A DNA stretch of 64,000 bases. Origin: Balaenoptera acutorostrata. Taxonomy: Eukaryota; Chordata; Mammalia; Artiodactyla; Balaenopteridae. The stretch covers positions 59,369,636 to 59,433,635 of the forward strand of contig NC_080075.1 in assembly GCF_949987535.1 (NCBI RefSeq), in the 5' to 3' direction. Both the position numbers and the translations under genes were made by a program. Under the pieces are notes generated by a model. It saw only the letters and a list, made by a program, of their open reading frames with translations. It was not told the DNA's origin and did not search any database. Shown here one piece after another: positions 33,003-45,179 of this stretch; within the stretch, counting starts at the first letter, position 1, and every line of letters starts with the position of its first letter.

Positions 33003-33690
33003 GAAATGTAGGAATGGCAAAGGACACGAGCAAGCATCTCACTAAGGAAGCAATACAGATCACCAATAATTCTGTTTAAGAAGAAGAATATTGAAAGAGC
33101 AATACAAATTAAGATAAGGAGATACCATTTGCCAGAAATCAGTTTGGAAATTTTCTCTTTAAAAGAATTCTATTTAGTGTAGATGAGGAGGCAGGTAAAC
33201 AGGTAGTCTCACATACTGCTAATAGGCGTGGAAAATGGTCCATATTTCTGGAGGGTATGTTAGTACTATTTATCAAAAGCCCTAAAATGTGACTACCTTT
33301 AACTCAGCAACTTCACTTTGAGGAATTAGCCCAAAGGAAATAATCAGAGCTACATACAAAGATTTATCTACCAAGTCTCCTCACAATATTACTTTTAATG
33401 GTGTAAAATCAAAAACAACCTACAACAAGAGAAAAAGGAGATTGCAGAATAATACTGTATGATCTCAGGATTACGAAAGAGATGACTGCATGTCTATAGA
33501 TCTATGGATAAAAGAGTGGGAAAAAACATCTACCAAAATGTTAATAGTGGCAATCTCTGGGTTCTGGAAGTATGGGTGATTTTTATTTTATTCTTTATAC
33601 TTTTGTCTATCTCTCCCATGCACATGCATTACTTTGGTAGTCAGCAACAGTATTGTTGAGAACAAATAAAACAAATAAAAGGAAATGTAC
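33003..33690 (+). repeat. ancient L1 ORF2 end and 3' UTR
   Basis: GAATGGCAAAGGACACGAGC, TCACTAAGGAAGCAATACAG, CAGCAACTTCACTTTGAGGA and AATTAGCCCAAAGGAAATAA are the L1 ORF2 C-terminal and 3' UTR hallmarks of L1M elements in plus orientation. No intact frame. Confidence 0.8.
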
Positions 33691-34587
33691 AGCACCAGTC
33701 CAGGTTCTTTCATGATTTAGTTACGATTCAGGAGATGCAACTAAATCTCTTTCTTAGTTTTCACATCTGCTCAGTGGAGGATTTGTGATGTCAAGTGTTG
33801 AAAGTGCAGAATGGAGCTCTAGTGAATTCTAGAGAACTACTTCCCATGAATTAATGAAGTCAGAGAAATTGAACGGCTTACAGAGAAGAGTTTGCTCCTG
33901 TTTGGAAGCAGGCTCAACAACATGGTAGATGTTTCTGAGTGGACTGTGCCCTACATGTTCCTGCACACTTGGGGTGCTGGGGGCTCAGAGCTGCCCATGG
34001 TTATCCTTGGACTGAGGGACGCACTTAAGGGAGAGCCGGGACAGCTAGTGTGAGCACATCACTCGTAATGTTCCTCTCATGGCTATGCCATCAGTTCAGC
34101 CCTGAAACTCATCATGTTCTAGTGGACAACGTTACACACATCAGTCTGGTCCTGTAAGTGGTCTCCACACCCCCATTACACTTTGCCATCAATATTCCCC
34201 ATAATGATATGTAAAGTCACGATCACTCCAAGTATGTTATGTAAGACCTAGTAGGCATTTACCTAGAGGCAAGATACCTACTGGTGGGGATGAACTTGAG
34301 AGAGTCGGAGACGAGGTTTTCCCTCAGTCATGCCACCAGAAGATAGATTATTTCACCTTGCTTTCAAAGTAGAGAGAGGAGAATTAAGAATAAGCTTCCT
34401 TTAAGGGAAGCTGGAGAGTTCTCTCTGTAAGGAATATCAGTGTTTCCTCACAGCCAAATCTGCTAAAGAAAGACCATTGTGGAAGTAAAGAAAGGCAATT
34501 CTTTTGACAAGGAAATTGAGACATTTTTCGGTGAAATATCTTGGTAACAAGGAAATGCCTTCCTGTGTCTGTCACAGTTAGCCTCTT
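33691..34587. other. unassigned intergenic sequence
   Basis: No gene or named repeat. The minus-strand 150-codon frame ending at 34384 is mostly translated SINE and is not a gene. Confidence 0.45.
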
Positions 34588-34600
34588 TAAATGAACACAG

Positions 34601-34925
34601 CTTCCCTGGTGGCGCAGTGGTTGAGAATCTGCCTGCCAATGCAGGGGACACGGGTTCGAGCCCTGGTCCGGGAAGATCCCACATGCCGCGGAGCAACTAG
34701 GCCCGTGAGCCACAACTACTGAGCCTGCGCATCTGGAGCCTGTGCTCCGCAACAAGAGAGGCCGCGATAGTGAGAGGCCCGTGCACCGCAATGAAGAGTG
34801 GCCCCTGCTTGCCACAACTAGAGAAAGCCCTCGCACAGAAACGAAGACCCAACACAGCCAAAAATAAAAATAAATTAATTAATTTTAAAAAATTAAAAAA
34901 ATAAATAATAAATAAATAAATAAAT
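34601..34925 (+). mobile_element. CHR-type SINE
   Basis: Complete copy with a long (AAAT)n tail. Target duplication TAAATGAACACAGCT at 34588-34602 and 34925-34939; the exact 5' end overlaps the duplication by a base or two. Confidence 0.93.
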
Positions 34926-35019
34926 AAATGAACACAGCTCATCCCCAAAATGTGCAAGTTACCCTGTGAAGATGGGGCCGTAATGGTTATGGAGGCCTTC
35001 TGGGTATGATCTTTCCAAC

Positions 35020-35345
35020 GGGCAATTTGTCAATCTATATCAAAAGCCTAAAACTGTTCATACCATTTGGCACAGAAAATAGACTTCTGAGAACTTATCT
35101 TGAGAAATAATTTTTTTAATACACCAAGAAGAATATGTCACTGCAGTGTTATTTACAAAAGTGAAAAAGTGAAAAAAAAAGTCCAATAATTGGAATTAGT
35201 TAAGTAAATCAGAGCATAATCATACCATAGGGTACCAAGAGGTCATTATTCATTATACACTTGTTATATACTTGAATAATATTTAAGGATACTAAGAAAA
35301 CTCATGATATAACGGGAAAAAGTATATGACATAAATCCAACGTTG
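35020..35345 (+). repeat. ancient L1 3' UTR fragment
   Basis: CTTATCTTGAGAAATAATTT, CACTGCAGTGTTATTTACAA and the tail GGAAAAAGTATATGACATAA follow the L1M 3' UTR order. Confidence 0.65.
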
Positions 35346-36394
35346 ATATAAATACGTGATACACGTATGCACGCACGCACACAACACACATTTATATACA
35401 TATGGAGAGAGAGAAAGTGATTATCCAGATTTTCCAGCTTTATTGGACTACCTTCCTTTCCTCTTTCCAGGTATTTTCATATTCCCCAATCCATGCTGGT
35501 TTCCACTGGTCACCTTATACTCAGTAGCTCTGCTCTAGAATTCTTCCCCAGTCACCTCTGGCCATCTTATAACAGCTTTTCCAGCTGGCTGTCACTCTCT
35601 AATGTCTACCTTACCATGAACTATGAAAACCTTCTTTCTATTTCGCATGATGCCGCTAACATAAGGCTGCAATTTTAACAAACTTCATGAAGTCTGAAGG
35701 ATCACAGAAGGGAATTACAGTGCAGAAAAAGAAAATTTTAAAGTGGATATTGGATATCACTGCTCCTAAAGTTCCCCTGTAAGGCTCTTTCTAGGGGCTC
35801 CCTCCTGGAGGTCCCCCTCCTTAGCTCTCAGCTGCCACTGTGGTGCGGGAGCTTGCCCCACCTCCTGGATGGGAGTCTCCTGTAGTCCTCTTGACCCAAG
35901 TCCTGAGACCCCAACTGCTTAATTCAGACCATCAACAGAGGAAATGAGACATTACAATAATCTGGACAATTACAATTACAAAGACAATTACAATAATCTA
36001 CACCTGCCCCCAATAAAAATGGCTCTTTGTGTTATTAAACAAATACCTCAGTATCTCCATCTAAAACGTCTGCATCTGGATTACTCCACCAGTCCAGGGC
36101 ATCCCCAATAACACCTGATTGCCATTTCTTTGGATCCTCAAGAACATAAAAAGAGTTGTCACTAAAGACATAGTCCACCTTCCATCTTTAGAACATTCAA
36201 GAAAAAAACTTTTTAAATTTGCAATGCAGAGACAAGAATGAAACAGATGTCCACAGGGGAGCAGAGATGAGAGCCTGGCAGTGGGAGAGGGGGAGGCGGG
36301 AGCAGGGCAGAAGAGAATTGTATGGTTTTCTCTTCCTGGCTTTCCACTTTGGGACACAACTTTTTCTTGTTTTGCTTTGTTCTGCTTTCATATA
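35346..36394. other. unassigned intergenic sequence
   Basis: A (CACG)n/(CA)n patch is at about 35365-35390. No gene found. Overlapping frames at 36061-36503 are mutual shadows without recognisable domains. Confidence 0.45.
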
Positions 36395-36925
36395 TATATA
36401 ATTTTTGTAATAACAGCTTGAGATATAATTTACATGCGGTAAAATTCAACCTTTTAAAGCATACAATTGAGTTGTTTTCAGTATAATCAGAAGAGTGCAA
36501 CAACCATCACTATCTAATTCCAGACCATTTTTATCTCCCTCAGAAGAAACTCTGGGCCCATTAGCCGTCACTCTCCATTCCCCACTCTGCCCAGGCCCTA
36601 GCAACCAACTGGGATCATACTATAAGTGACCTTTTGTGTCTAGTTTCTTTTACTTATTCAAGGTTCATTTATGTTGTAGTATGTATCAGCACTTCATTTC
36701 TTTTATAACAAAATGATATTCCATTGTAGGAGTATTCTAATTTTTTTATCCATTCATCAGTTGATGGACATTGGAGTTGTTTCCACTCTGCCTATTATGA
36801 ATAATGCTGCTGTGAATATTGGTGCACAGTTTTTGTGTGCACATATGTTTTCATAGGAGTAGAATCATAGGGTCATATGGCAACATCACTATGATTAACA
36901 TTTTGAGGAACTGACACTAGTTTTT
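36395..36925 (-). repeat. ancient L1 3' region, minus strand
   Basis: GTAAAATTCAACCTTTTAAA, TGATATTCCATTGTAGGAGT, TTATCCATTCATCAGTTGAT and GAATAATGCTGCTGTGAATA are the reverse of an L1M ORF2-end/3' UTR. Confidence 0.8.
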
Positions 36926-37139
36926 AAGAGTCCTGGCTGCCCTTGCGCTACTTTAGCATCCTTCACATAAACATGTGAATTCCTTTTCCTTTTTCTTCTT
37001 TAATCAATATAAGTTAGTTTCAGCAACATTATTTGCAACCTCAAGAGCCTTAACAAAGTCACCTACTCCCACTGCTTTTGGCTTAGACTTTCCTGATTTC
37101 TCAGTCCCCTTTATTTTGGCTCTAGTTGTGCCTGCCTGT

Positions 37140-37700
37140 TTGATAATGCTTTACTTCGGCTTTTTTGGCTACAAGTATCAGGCACTCATTCCAGCTAGCT
37201 CAAGTATAAGAACTTTAAGAAAATACATGATAAGATAATGGAAGCTTTCAGAAACCCAAGAACAGAAACCACAATGGGCTGGCCTCAGAGAAACTAGTGC
37301 TAAAAGCTAGTTCTCGATTTGAGGTGGCTGGACAGATTTCACTAATAGAAATTCATAGGTGTTTGTGGGATTTCATCATTATAAATATAGTTCAGCCTTC
37401 CACCTATCTGCCCTGCTAATAACTGGTACTTTCTCTCTTTGCTTTCATGTCACCTCTCTGAGAGAGAGAGAGAGAGACTCTGATTGGCCCAGCATCTCTT
37501 TTCATACCTGGCTACAGGTCATGGAAATCTAGTGAATTTATGGATTGACTGTCCTTGAATCAGGTATCCACCTCTTGTCCAATCAGCCGTGAGAACAGAC
37601 AGCTGGATTACATGGTACAAAATATGGCTGTTGCACCTACTTCTTCAGCAGGGACCAGGGTTTACAGCAGTTTCCATTAGATGAAACTGGAGTGGGAGGG
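37140..37700. repeat. old interspersed repeat, family not assigned
   Basis: TTTGGCTACAAGTATCAGGC, (GA)n at 37460-37478, CTCTGATTGGCCCAGCATC and CTTGTCCAATCAGCCGTGAG together resemble a widespread mammalian repeat also seen in part at 45180-45640. CCAAT-like boxes suggest an LTR. I do not name it. Confidence 0.45.
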
Positions 37701-37930
37701 TATGGTGATTAATTTTGTGTGTGTGTGGTTGATATTTTTAATGAAAAATGGATCACTTCTTTTTCAATCAATTTCTGTCTTTGGTTTAGCAATTCCACCA
37801 GGATCTAGTTTCCTGTGTTCAATCTCCAGCATTATGCACTGTAATTAAGTAAGACAAGCTCACAGTCCCATCCCAACGCAATGCCTTCTTGCTCAACTAC
37901 CTCCCTGTGAGAAGAGTTGGATTAGACATA

Positions 37931-38421
37931 CAGGCATACCTCAGAAATATTGTGGGTTTGGTTCCAGACCACAGCAATAAAGTGAAGATTGCAGTAAAGT
38001 AAGTCACATGAATTTTTTGGTTTCCCAGTGCATATAAAAGTTATGTTTATAATATACTGTAGCCCATTAAGTGTGCAATAGCATTACATCTAAAAAAACA
38101 AAGTACATACCTTAATTTAAATATACTTTATTGCTAAAAAAAAAATGCTAACCATTATCTGAGCCTTCAGTGAGTAGTAGTAGTAACATGAAATATCATT
38201 GATCATGTCACCATAACAAGTACAATAATAATGAAAAAGTGTGAAATATTGCTAGGATTACCAAAATGTGACATAGAGATACGAAATGAGCAAATGCTGT
38301 TGGAAAAACGGCGCTGATAGACTTCCTTGATGCAGGGTTGCCATAAACCTTCAATTTGTATAAAGCACAGTATCTGCAAAGCACAAAAAAAAGTGAAGCA
38401 CAGTAAAGTGAGGTGCGCCTG
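37931..38421 (+). mobile_element. Tigger1-type DNA transposon, internally deleted
   Basis: Terminal inverted repeats CAGGCATACCTCAG (37931) and GTGAGGTGCGCCTG (to 38421) are flanked by TA dinucleotides (37929-37930, 38422-38423), the target duplication of Tc1/mariner elements. The subterminal sequence GGTTTGGTTCCAGACCACAG and the 3' part CAGGGTTGCCATAAACCTTC fit Tigger1. The roughly 2-kb transposase region is missing, leaving a 491-bp non-autonomous remnant. Confidence 0.92.
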
Positions 38422-38423
38422 TA

Positions 38424-39764
38424 TGTGTAGAGGCAATTCATCCCTTTGGATGATGCAGAGACTAAAGGAGTAGAAAGAAGGCCCTCGGAAGACCGGAAGA
38501 CCCTATTTCCTGTTCCCATCAGAGATCCCCCACCTCATTCTCTCCCTATCTCCCACCCTATTTCCTAAGACATAAAGCACTAGAGCCATAGCAAAGGTTC
38601 AAAAAGTATAGCAAGTTGTCTCCAGTTGCCAGGTTTATTTTCAACATGTCACAGCTGGAACAGGACAGGAAGCTCCTTGAGCCAAAATTTAAGCTTCAGG
38701 ATGGGGTAGAAAACTGGCCTTAAGTACTTTCTTTCTAAAAGACAGAACCCAGAGATAGAAGTTTATTTATAAAAGGAAAAAACACAGGTTTTAGTATGTT
38801 AGAATAAGCAATAACTTTTGAAATGAAAATTTAAACTCTAATCATTAATAAGAACTTTACGGAATATTAAATTATGTATGTATACATATTTTTTCCATTA
38901 ACAAAGCAAAAAAAATTCAAACCCTTCAGTTTGATAAGGTCTTCCATGTGGAAAGATATTCTGATTTCTAAAGAGGGTAAGTCCATAGTCTGCCCTAATT
39001 TTATTTTTTGTTCCTCTGGGTTTTTTCAAAATAAATATTCTTCCCTGTGGCTAACGTCAAGTGTGGATTTGCCAGATTGTCTGGACATACTCCAAAAGAA
39101 ATATCTCACCCATATCTTTAAAGAAAAAGGCATTTAGTGTACACATGTCTAAAAGCTAAAGTAGCTTGAGGGTAGGAATGGGGGCAGTGATGAAGGCAGG
39201 GTTTCATATTTAACTAGCAAACTTTGCCCAGACTTTCTGAACCTTAGTATTTTAGGAATTTGAGTTGGCCAAGTCAGTCAAAGACTCATACACAGCAAGA
39301 ATCGGAAAAAGGAAAGATTATTTGCATGAGTTTTGCACTACCTAATTGGATACATACTGTTCCATAACCGGGCACAACACAAACATGTTTGTTTATTTTA
39401 AGGCTGTCTGCTGACCTGCATTGTGAGTTTGCGCAGCGGGCCAGCATGGCACAGAGAGGCAGAGTTGAGAGCCCAGACCTGGGGCCTCTGAAGACAATGC
39501 TGGTATCATCACTTGAAGGGCTTTCTTGACTTTGGCTGGCTATTGGCAGGACAGTCCTTAGAAAAGCTGGCTCTTGGTAGTTTAAGGAGTCAGGTTGATT
39601 CAGCAATCACGTTCTCGTTTAAATTGCCTGTATATTCGTAAGTATATTCCAAAAAGGCTGAATTCCCATCCACAGTAGGGGTGTGAAATGTGACAAGATG
39701 AGGCTCAGGGTCTTAGTGAAGTGATGCCACAGATTTTAGATCAAAGAGAGGTACACAGTGTGGA
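38424..39764. other. unassigned intergenic sequence
   Basis: No gene or named repeat. Frames of 87 and 106 codons here show no recognisable family. Confidence 0.45.
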
Positions 39765-40012
39765 CAGGGAGGTCAAGAAAATGGACTTGGGAGCCAGACT
39801 GCCTGGGTTCGAATCCCAGCACTCCTTTTCCCAGGCATGTGATCTCAGGTAAGTTACTTAACCTCTCTGTGCCTCAGTTTCCCAATCTGTAATATGGGGA
39901 TTAAACAGCTCCTACTTCAAAAGCATCATTATGAGTATTAATGAGTTAACATTTTAAAGGTGATTAGGACATGTGTGTGACAGGTACTAAACGATACATA
40001 TGTTTGTTAAAT
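39765..40012 (+). repeat. MIR SINE, nearly complete
   Basis: CCAGACTGCCTGGGTTCGAA, TAAGTTACTTAACCTCTCTG and TGCCTCAGTTTCCCAATCTG are close to the MIR consensus. Confidence 0.9.
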
Positions 40013-40079
40013 AGATAAAGTGAAATACACTTATGGCAGGTGAAGCTTATGCTGATTGACTCTAGAACTCTGTATCCTC

Positions 40080-40275
40080 AGATGAGAAAGGGCTGAATGC
40101 TAGAAACAACCCAAATTGGGGCACATCTAAATAAATTGCAGTGTGGTTATACTATGAAACACCATACTAGCTACTTTTAAAATGAGGTATGTCTATACAT
40201 ACTGCTGTGGAATAATCCCTAAGATATATTGCTAAGGGAGAGAGCAAGTCCCAGTACAACATATGTAGGAATAAT
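40080..40275 (+). repeat. ancient L1 3' UTR fragment
   Basis: ATTGCAGTGTGGTTATACTA and GATATATTGCTAAGGGAGAG fit the L1M 3' UTR in plus orientation. Confidence 0.6.
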
Positions 40276-40279
40276 AGTG

Positions 40280-40450
40280 AAAACTAGCACTTACTATTTT
40301 CTATGCATTAGAGCTTTACATATATTAACTCATCTAATCTCCACACAAGGAAGGTACTAATTTTTTCCCCATTGTGAAAATCATGAGAAAACTGAGTCTC
40401 AGGCAGGCCAGAGTTGAACCTAGCATGCTTAGGTAATTCTTCCAAACTTG
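40280..40450 (-). repeat. MIR SINE, minus strand
   Basis: TTTACATATATTAACTCATC, CCCCATTGTGAAAATCATGA and AACTGAGTCTCAGGCAGGCC follow the reverse MIR. Confidence 0.75.
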
Positions 40451-40574
40451 TTTAGTCAGATAAGTCACTTTGGACCCAGGGAGTAGAGGAATTAAAGGGA
40501 CAGAAAGGGGCCTGGAATTATTTTAACTGAATGCCTTTCATCTGGAAGGTACAGTCTCTTAACAAAGACTATAT

Positions 40575-40860
40575 GGACTTCCCTGGTGGCTCAGTGGTTA
40601 AGAATCTGCCTGCCAATTCAGGGGACTCAGGTTCGGGCCCTGGTCCGGGAAGATCCCGCATGCTGCGGAGCAACTAAGCCCACGAGCCAGAACTACTGAG
40701 CCCGCGCACACCTAGAGCCTGTGCTCTGCGACAAGAGAAGCCACCACAATGAGAAGACCGCGCACCGCAACGAAGAGTAGCCCCTGCTCGCCGCAACTAG
40801 AGAAAGCCCGCGTGCAGCAACGAAGACCCAACGCAGCCAAAAATAAATTAATTAAAAAAC
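40575..40860 (+). mobile_element. CHR-type SINE
   Basis: Starts GGACTTCCCTGGTGGCTCAG; tail AATAAATTAATTAAAAAA followed by a (CA)n run. I could not see a clear target duplication. Confidence 0.9.
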
Positions 40861-40977
40861 CACACACACACAACAATCTTCCTATACTTATCATTCTACA
40901 TTTTGCTTTTTTCACCTAAAATGCTATCTTAGAGATCTTTCCACCTGTGCGCTACAGGTATACTCCCTACTTTTAAA

Positions 40978-41178
40978 AAAATTAATTAATTTATTTTTGG
41001 GCTCTAGGTGTGCACGGGCTCAGCAGTTCTGGCTCACGGGCTCTAGAGCACAGGCTCAGTAGTTGTGGCACACGGGCTTGGTTGCTCCGCGGCATGTGGG
41101 ATCTTCCTGGACCAGGGCTTGAACCTTTGTCCCCTGCAATGGCAGGCAGATGCTTAACCACTGCGCCACCAGGGAGGC
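40978..41178 (-). mobile_element. short CHR-type SINE
   Basis: Reverse copy of about 200 bp. The A-rich tail is followed directly by the middle of the element, so the 3' module is missing; the head CCACCAGGGAGGCC is intact. A diverged target duplication (CTACTTTTA / CTATTTTTC) is possible. This is the last CHR SINE in the window. Confidence 0.88.
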
Positions 41179-41264
41179 CGCTATTTTTCTTTTATACCCT
41201 TTTTATTGCTTTAATTTTCTTCCCGTGTGTATATTACTTTCATTGTTTAAAATGCTGTTAGGGT

Positions 41265-41276
41265 AAAAAAAAAAAA
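41265..41276 (+). mobile_element. poly(A)-only retrotransposition insert
   Basis: Twelve A residues are flanked by a perfect 16-bp duplication AAAATGCTGTTAGGGT (41249-41264 and 41277-41292). This is the footprint expected when L1 machinery inserts a tail with no body. A duplication plus A-run slippage is the alternative. Confidence 0.7.
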
Positions 41277-41400
41277 AAAATGCTGTTAGGGTTATCTGGA
41301 CTGTGGGATTAATGATCATTATTGTTTTCATCTTTATTCTTCCCTGCAAAAATAAGTTATGATACATGTTATTTAAAAAAATAAAAACAAGGCAGCATAA

Positions 41401-42636
41401 AAAAATTAAAAGTGCCTCCTAGCCTTAGGAGTCCTAATGAGCTATAATCATAGAGACGCCAGGCTAGTCAAAATTGGAAGAAAGAGCTATAATCACAGGA
41501 AAAGGACTCTCTCCACAACTTGAAGTATCCCAGAAAAAGCAGCAGTAATGAGAGCAGGCCTGACTTCAAGAAAAGCAGAGACAAGAGTCGCCGTGGCATG
41601 TCCTGCAGTGGCTGGTGTGGGTGATAACAAGAAATGACATCAGAAAACAAGAACTGCCACGCAGGACCCAAGAACCCCAAGAAAGAGAGAAACTGAAGGG
41701 CCTGAGGTGTGAAGTCAACAAGAGGGAATTTAGGAGTAAATGCTAAAGTGATTATGACTCATGGTCTGATGGTCCTCAAGACTTGAGTGGCCTTGAGGAA
41801 ACTGGATCAGAGTTGTGTAACCAAGGCGCTGTGCTGGAGAAACATGATGGATGGATGATTGAGTTTCTTCCTGCAGCCCCAGGTGATCAAAATGAGGTCA
41901 GTGTGCCAGACCCTGCAGCGAGGCAAGATAGGGGCCTCAAACAAGCGTTTCATCTCGCTTCCTTCTGCCTGCCAAAACCCTGGCAGAGAGAAGCATCATT
42001 ACAGGAAAGCATGCATGTGGCCTTATTATTTGTCATACTCTGTCACTAGACCAGACCCTGTAAGAGAATTCCAAAAAATTCATTTCACGGGTACAAAATA
42101 CAGTAATTTGTGTTGCAATCCTGCCCAAATCACTGAACAGATACTTTAAGACCCAAATTCCTTAAAACCAGCTTTGATTTACCACACGCTACACGTTCCA
42201 ACTAGAGTTTGGAGTGGAGCTGCCCACGTGAAGCCATTTCTCACTGATCTCTGGCAATTAAGTGCTCAAGAAGAAAGAGATTTCTTAAACTTCCTTTGGG
42301 TCTCACAAAACGAAAGCAGCCGTTACATAATAAAGCCTGTAAAAAGCTCCATGGGTTAAGAAGTCCCCGATGTTTTTCCTGCCTTCAGTCATTTTCTTTG
42401 TTTAAAATATTCAGAAACTGAAAATTCACGAAGAAAAAACATCTTCGGCAGGAAAAGAAGTGTGAGTTAGTCAGCAGCTCGACTCACTCATAGGTCCATG
42501 AGGTTGTAACTTAATCTTGACAACATAGCCTTTCCTGGAAGAGCTTTGAGCAGCGATTTATCATTTTATAATTTGTGGTTTCAATGTGAGCCATAAACCA
42601 AGCAGCTGTATTGGTTTCAGGCACTTTTGAATCTTT
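41401..42636. other. unassigned intergenic sequence
   Basis: No repeats recognised. Overlapping plus-strand frames at 41783-42149 (88 and 96 codons) have no recognisable protein character. Confidence 0.45.
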
Positions 42637-43560
42637 TTAAAACCCCAGGAGGCCAGAAGACAGATTCAAACTCCAGGCCCCAAACTCTTGGGGCTTAAGG
42701 GAGAGCACAAAGGACGAGGTTTCTGCGTGCACGCTCGTCTTTGGAAGTGTATGGAACGCATTCCTTTGTTTTAGACTTGCGGGTGGGGGGGGACGGGGGG
42801 AAGCATACTTTGATAGCTGGAGCCCTGAGCTGGCCCCCTCATATCTCAGTACGGCAGCTTTTCTTCTATTGCAGGGTCCCATGGGAAATGAGAAGCGGGA
42901 AGCTGAGAGGGGGGAAATGGGTGGAGAAAGGGGAAGCAAGGGGGAAGGGAGGCGTGCCGGCGATAACTCTGCTGACTTCACAGTTTTCCACCAGGACCTG
43001 CCCTGCCTACCTCTGTAGACATCAAAGCTCGCAGAGCGCATCTGCGCGCGTGCTCAGTCAGCCCTGCGGCCGCCGGTGGGAGAAAGAATTGGCCATTAGC
43101 CCGAGAACAACATCGAGAACATTTCTGAAATTAACTTTGCCTTGAACAAAAGGCAGCTCTGGGTCACCCCGTGCTGGGGGGGGTTCCGGCATCCACCAGG
43201 GCTAAAGGCAGCTTTTACATGGATGTGTCCAGAAACTCGGGCAGCTTCCCAAGGTGTCTCACTGGTTCTGCAGCAGTGTTGGCTGTCTGTGGGCCGACGG
43301 GTGTGGCTTTTGCAATCATGTTGGGGCGCCTGGATTTGGGAAGACTTGTCTCCTCTCCTCCCGGGCAATGCAGGGCATCAGATGTTTTCTGGCAGCTCCC
43401 ACTGTCTGTCACCATTCTCTCTCCTCTCTGCTCCCCATGCTGGGATTGACTTGTTTTCCTTCCCACCTCTTTTTTTCTCCGGAGTCCTCCCACCTCTCCC
43501 CGGAGAGGAAGCAGAGGAAATAAGAGGACCATCCTGTCGGCTTCACTCATGACCTTCAAA
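42637..43560. promoter_or_regulatory. GC-richer repeat-free stretch, candidate regulatory region
   Basis: GC content is clearly above the flanks, with a local CpG cluster around 43030-43080 (GCAGAGCGCATCTGCGCGCG). TGCTCAGTCAGC at 43051-43062 matches the antioxidant/MAF core GCnnnGTCA. Frames of 89-136 codons exist on both strands but overlap and contradict each other, so no protein is called. It could be an enhancer or a lncRNA promoter; conservation data would decide. Confidence 0.35.
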
Positions 43561-44794
43561 TCTGCTTATCATTCTAAGCCCAGGGCGGAAAGAGGCACAG
43601 CACCTTCGTGGAGCAAAAACAGTCCTCACAGATTCCACATGTTAAAACCAAGTTGTTAAAAACAGCACAGGTTTAAAATATATATGCATGTGTATGATGT
43701 TTCACAGTTCTCTCCTGCACTAGCGCCAGACAGTGTTGGAAGTGTGAGCTTTAACCATTTTCTACTGTTCGATGTGAATTTAAAGATAATCATAGGCTAG
43801 AAGTAGATGCCTTGGAAATACAGCTCTGGCAGCAACCCTGAGCACTACCAGCAGTTTAGAAGGTTCTGTAACTGATTACAGATCCCAGTTACAACGTTCT
43901 CCCCCTTCTAACTTTCCCACTGCTAGCCCTAGGTCCTGGCTCGAGAAAGTTCTTAGAGGAGTCTGGCCTAGGCTCTTCTGGAACGTGGCCACACTGTGGG
44001 CTGTCTGTGCCTGCGGTGTCCAGCTTTGAACTTGGATGGAAGGGCATTTGAAAAAGAACACACGATTCTTGTCCTTAAGAAAATTAACAGAAACATCAAA
44101 ATTTAGCTAGGAAATCAGTGAGCAAGATAGCCCAAACGCTCTATAACTAGAGAATTTAAAATTGGGAAATGAAAACTTAGACAAGTTAGTTAAGAGACCT
44201 GCTTAAGGTAAATGTTTCCTTGGTTAATCCCACAAACAAGAATTAGAACGAGAGTCAGTTTGTGACAAATGCATCCTTGTGGACTCAAATCCGAATATGA
44301 GTGTTACTCAAAACCAGGCTACCACAGATGCACTGAGGTTCTTTTACGGTTAAGGTAGCTGATGGGGAAACCTGCCCTAGGTTTTCTAGCTCCACCCACC
44401 CTCAACCTCCTTCTGGGGTTTCAACCAAGTACTGTCAACACACTTGAAATTGATTCAAAATGCTTTTTTGGAGAGCCATCTCAGTTGAACGTGCAGGAAC
44501 TCTTGGGGTCCCCTTCCAAGAAGAAATGGACCAGCATTCTGCCTGGGCTAGATCCCACTTAGGCTCCGCCTGCCTAGGAGTGTGTTGTCTCCATCTTTGA
44601 CAGTCTGATGGCTAAAGTTACAGGTTCTTGCTCTTCAGTCAGCACCACCAAATGTCTGCAGTGTTGGCTCTACTCACCAGCCTGAATCTTCAGCTCCCAC
44701 ATAGTTGAGACAGTTCTTTTTTTAAAGAGACATGAAGGATATATGTAGCTTCTTTTTCCTGAATTCTCTTTCTCAAACTTCCATTGTCACTTTT
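43561..44794. other. unassigned intergenic sequence
   Basis: No gene or named repeat. The 66-codon frame at 44362-44562 is not recognised. Confidence 0.45.
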
Positions 44795-44930
44795 TACTAC
44801 TATTTACTGAGTATCCTGTATGACCTGCATACTAGGGAAAACAAGGCGACTTGATCCATGCCCTCATGAGATCTGTAAGTGCCACAGGGAATCACTGTAT
44901 AACCAAGTTAGAGATGAAAAAAACAAAATA
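44795..44930 (+). repeat. L2 LINE fragment
   Basis: ACTGAGTATCCTGTATGACC, ACTAGGGAAAACAAGGCGAC and CCATGCCCTCATGAGATCTG fit the L2 3' region in plus orientation. Confidence 0.6.
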
Positions 44931-45179
44931 AGATGAACATCCCACAGCCTTCTGTCTCATTAATCCCGCATCTACCCCACCTAACAAAGTAAAGGATCTA
45001 ATATTCAAGTACTTCAGAGTTCTCTTGGCTCTCTTCCCAGCTGTGGTCAAATTCTCTGCATGCTCATTCCTCCTTTTCTGGATTACTTGTGGAATTGCCA
45101 GGAGGACAGAGGCCTGAAGAATGCAGGCAGTGAAGAAAAAAAAAAAAAGAGCATCTGCAGATGATTGACTGAAACCAGT

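Larger units (their letters stand above)
40865..41400 (-). repeat. ancient L1 3' region, minus strand, split by a short SINE
   Basis: TTAGAGATCTTTCCACCTGT before the SINE and the T-rich TTTTTATTGCTTTAATTTTC after it look like reverse L1M 3' sequence. A poly(A)-only insertion lies inside the right part. Confidence 0.5.

Noticed and set aside
42637..43559. Several 89-136-codon frames on both strands of the GC-rich stretch
   Set aside because: They overlap one another in conflicting frames and none shows a known domain or conserved start; composition explains them.
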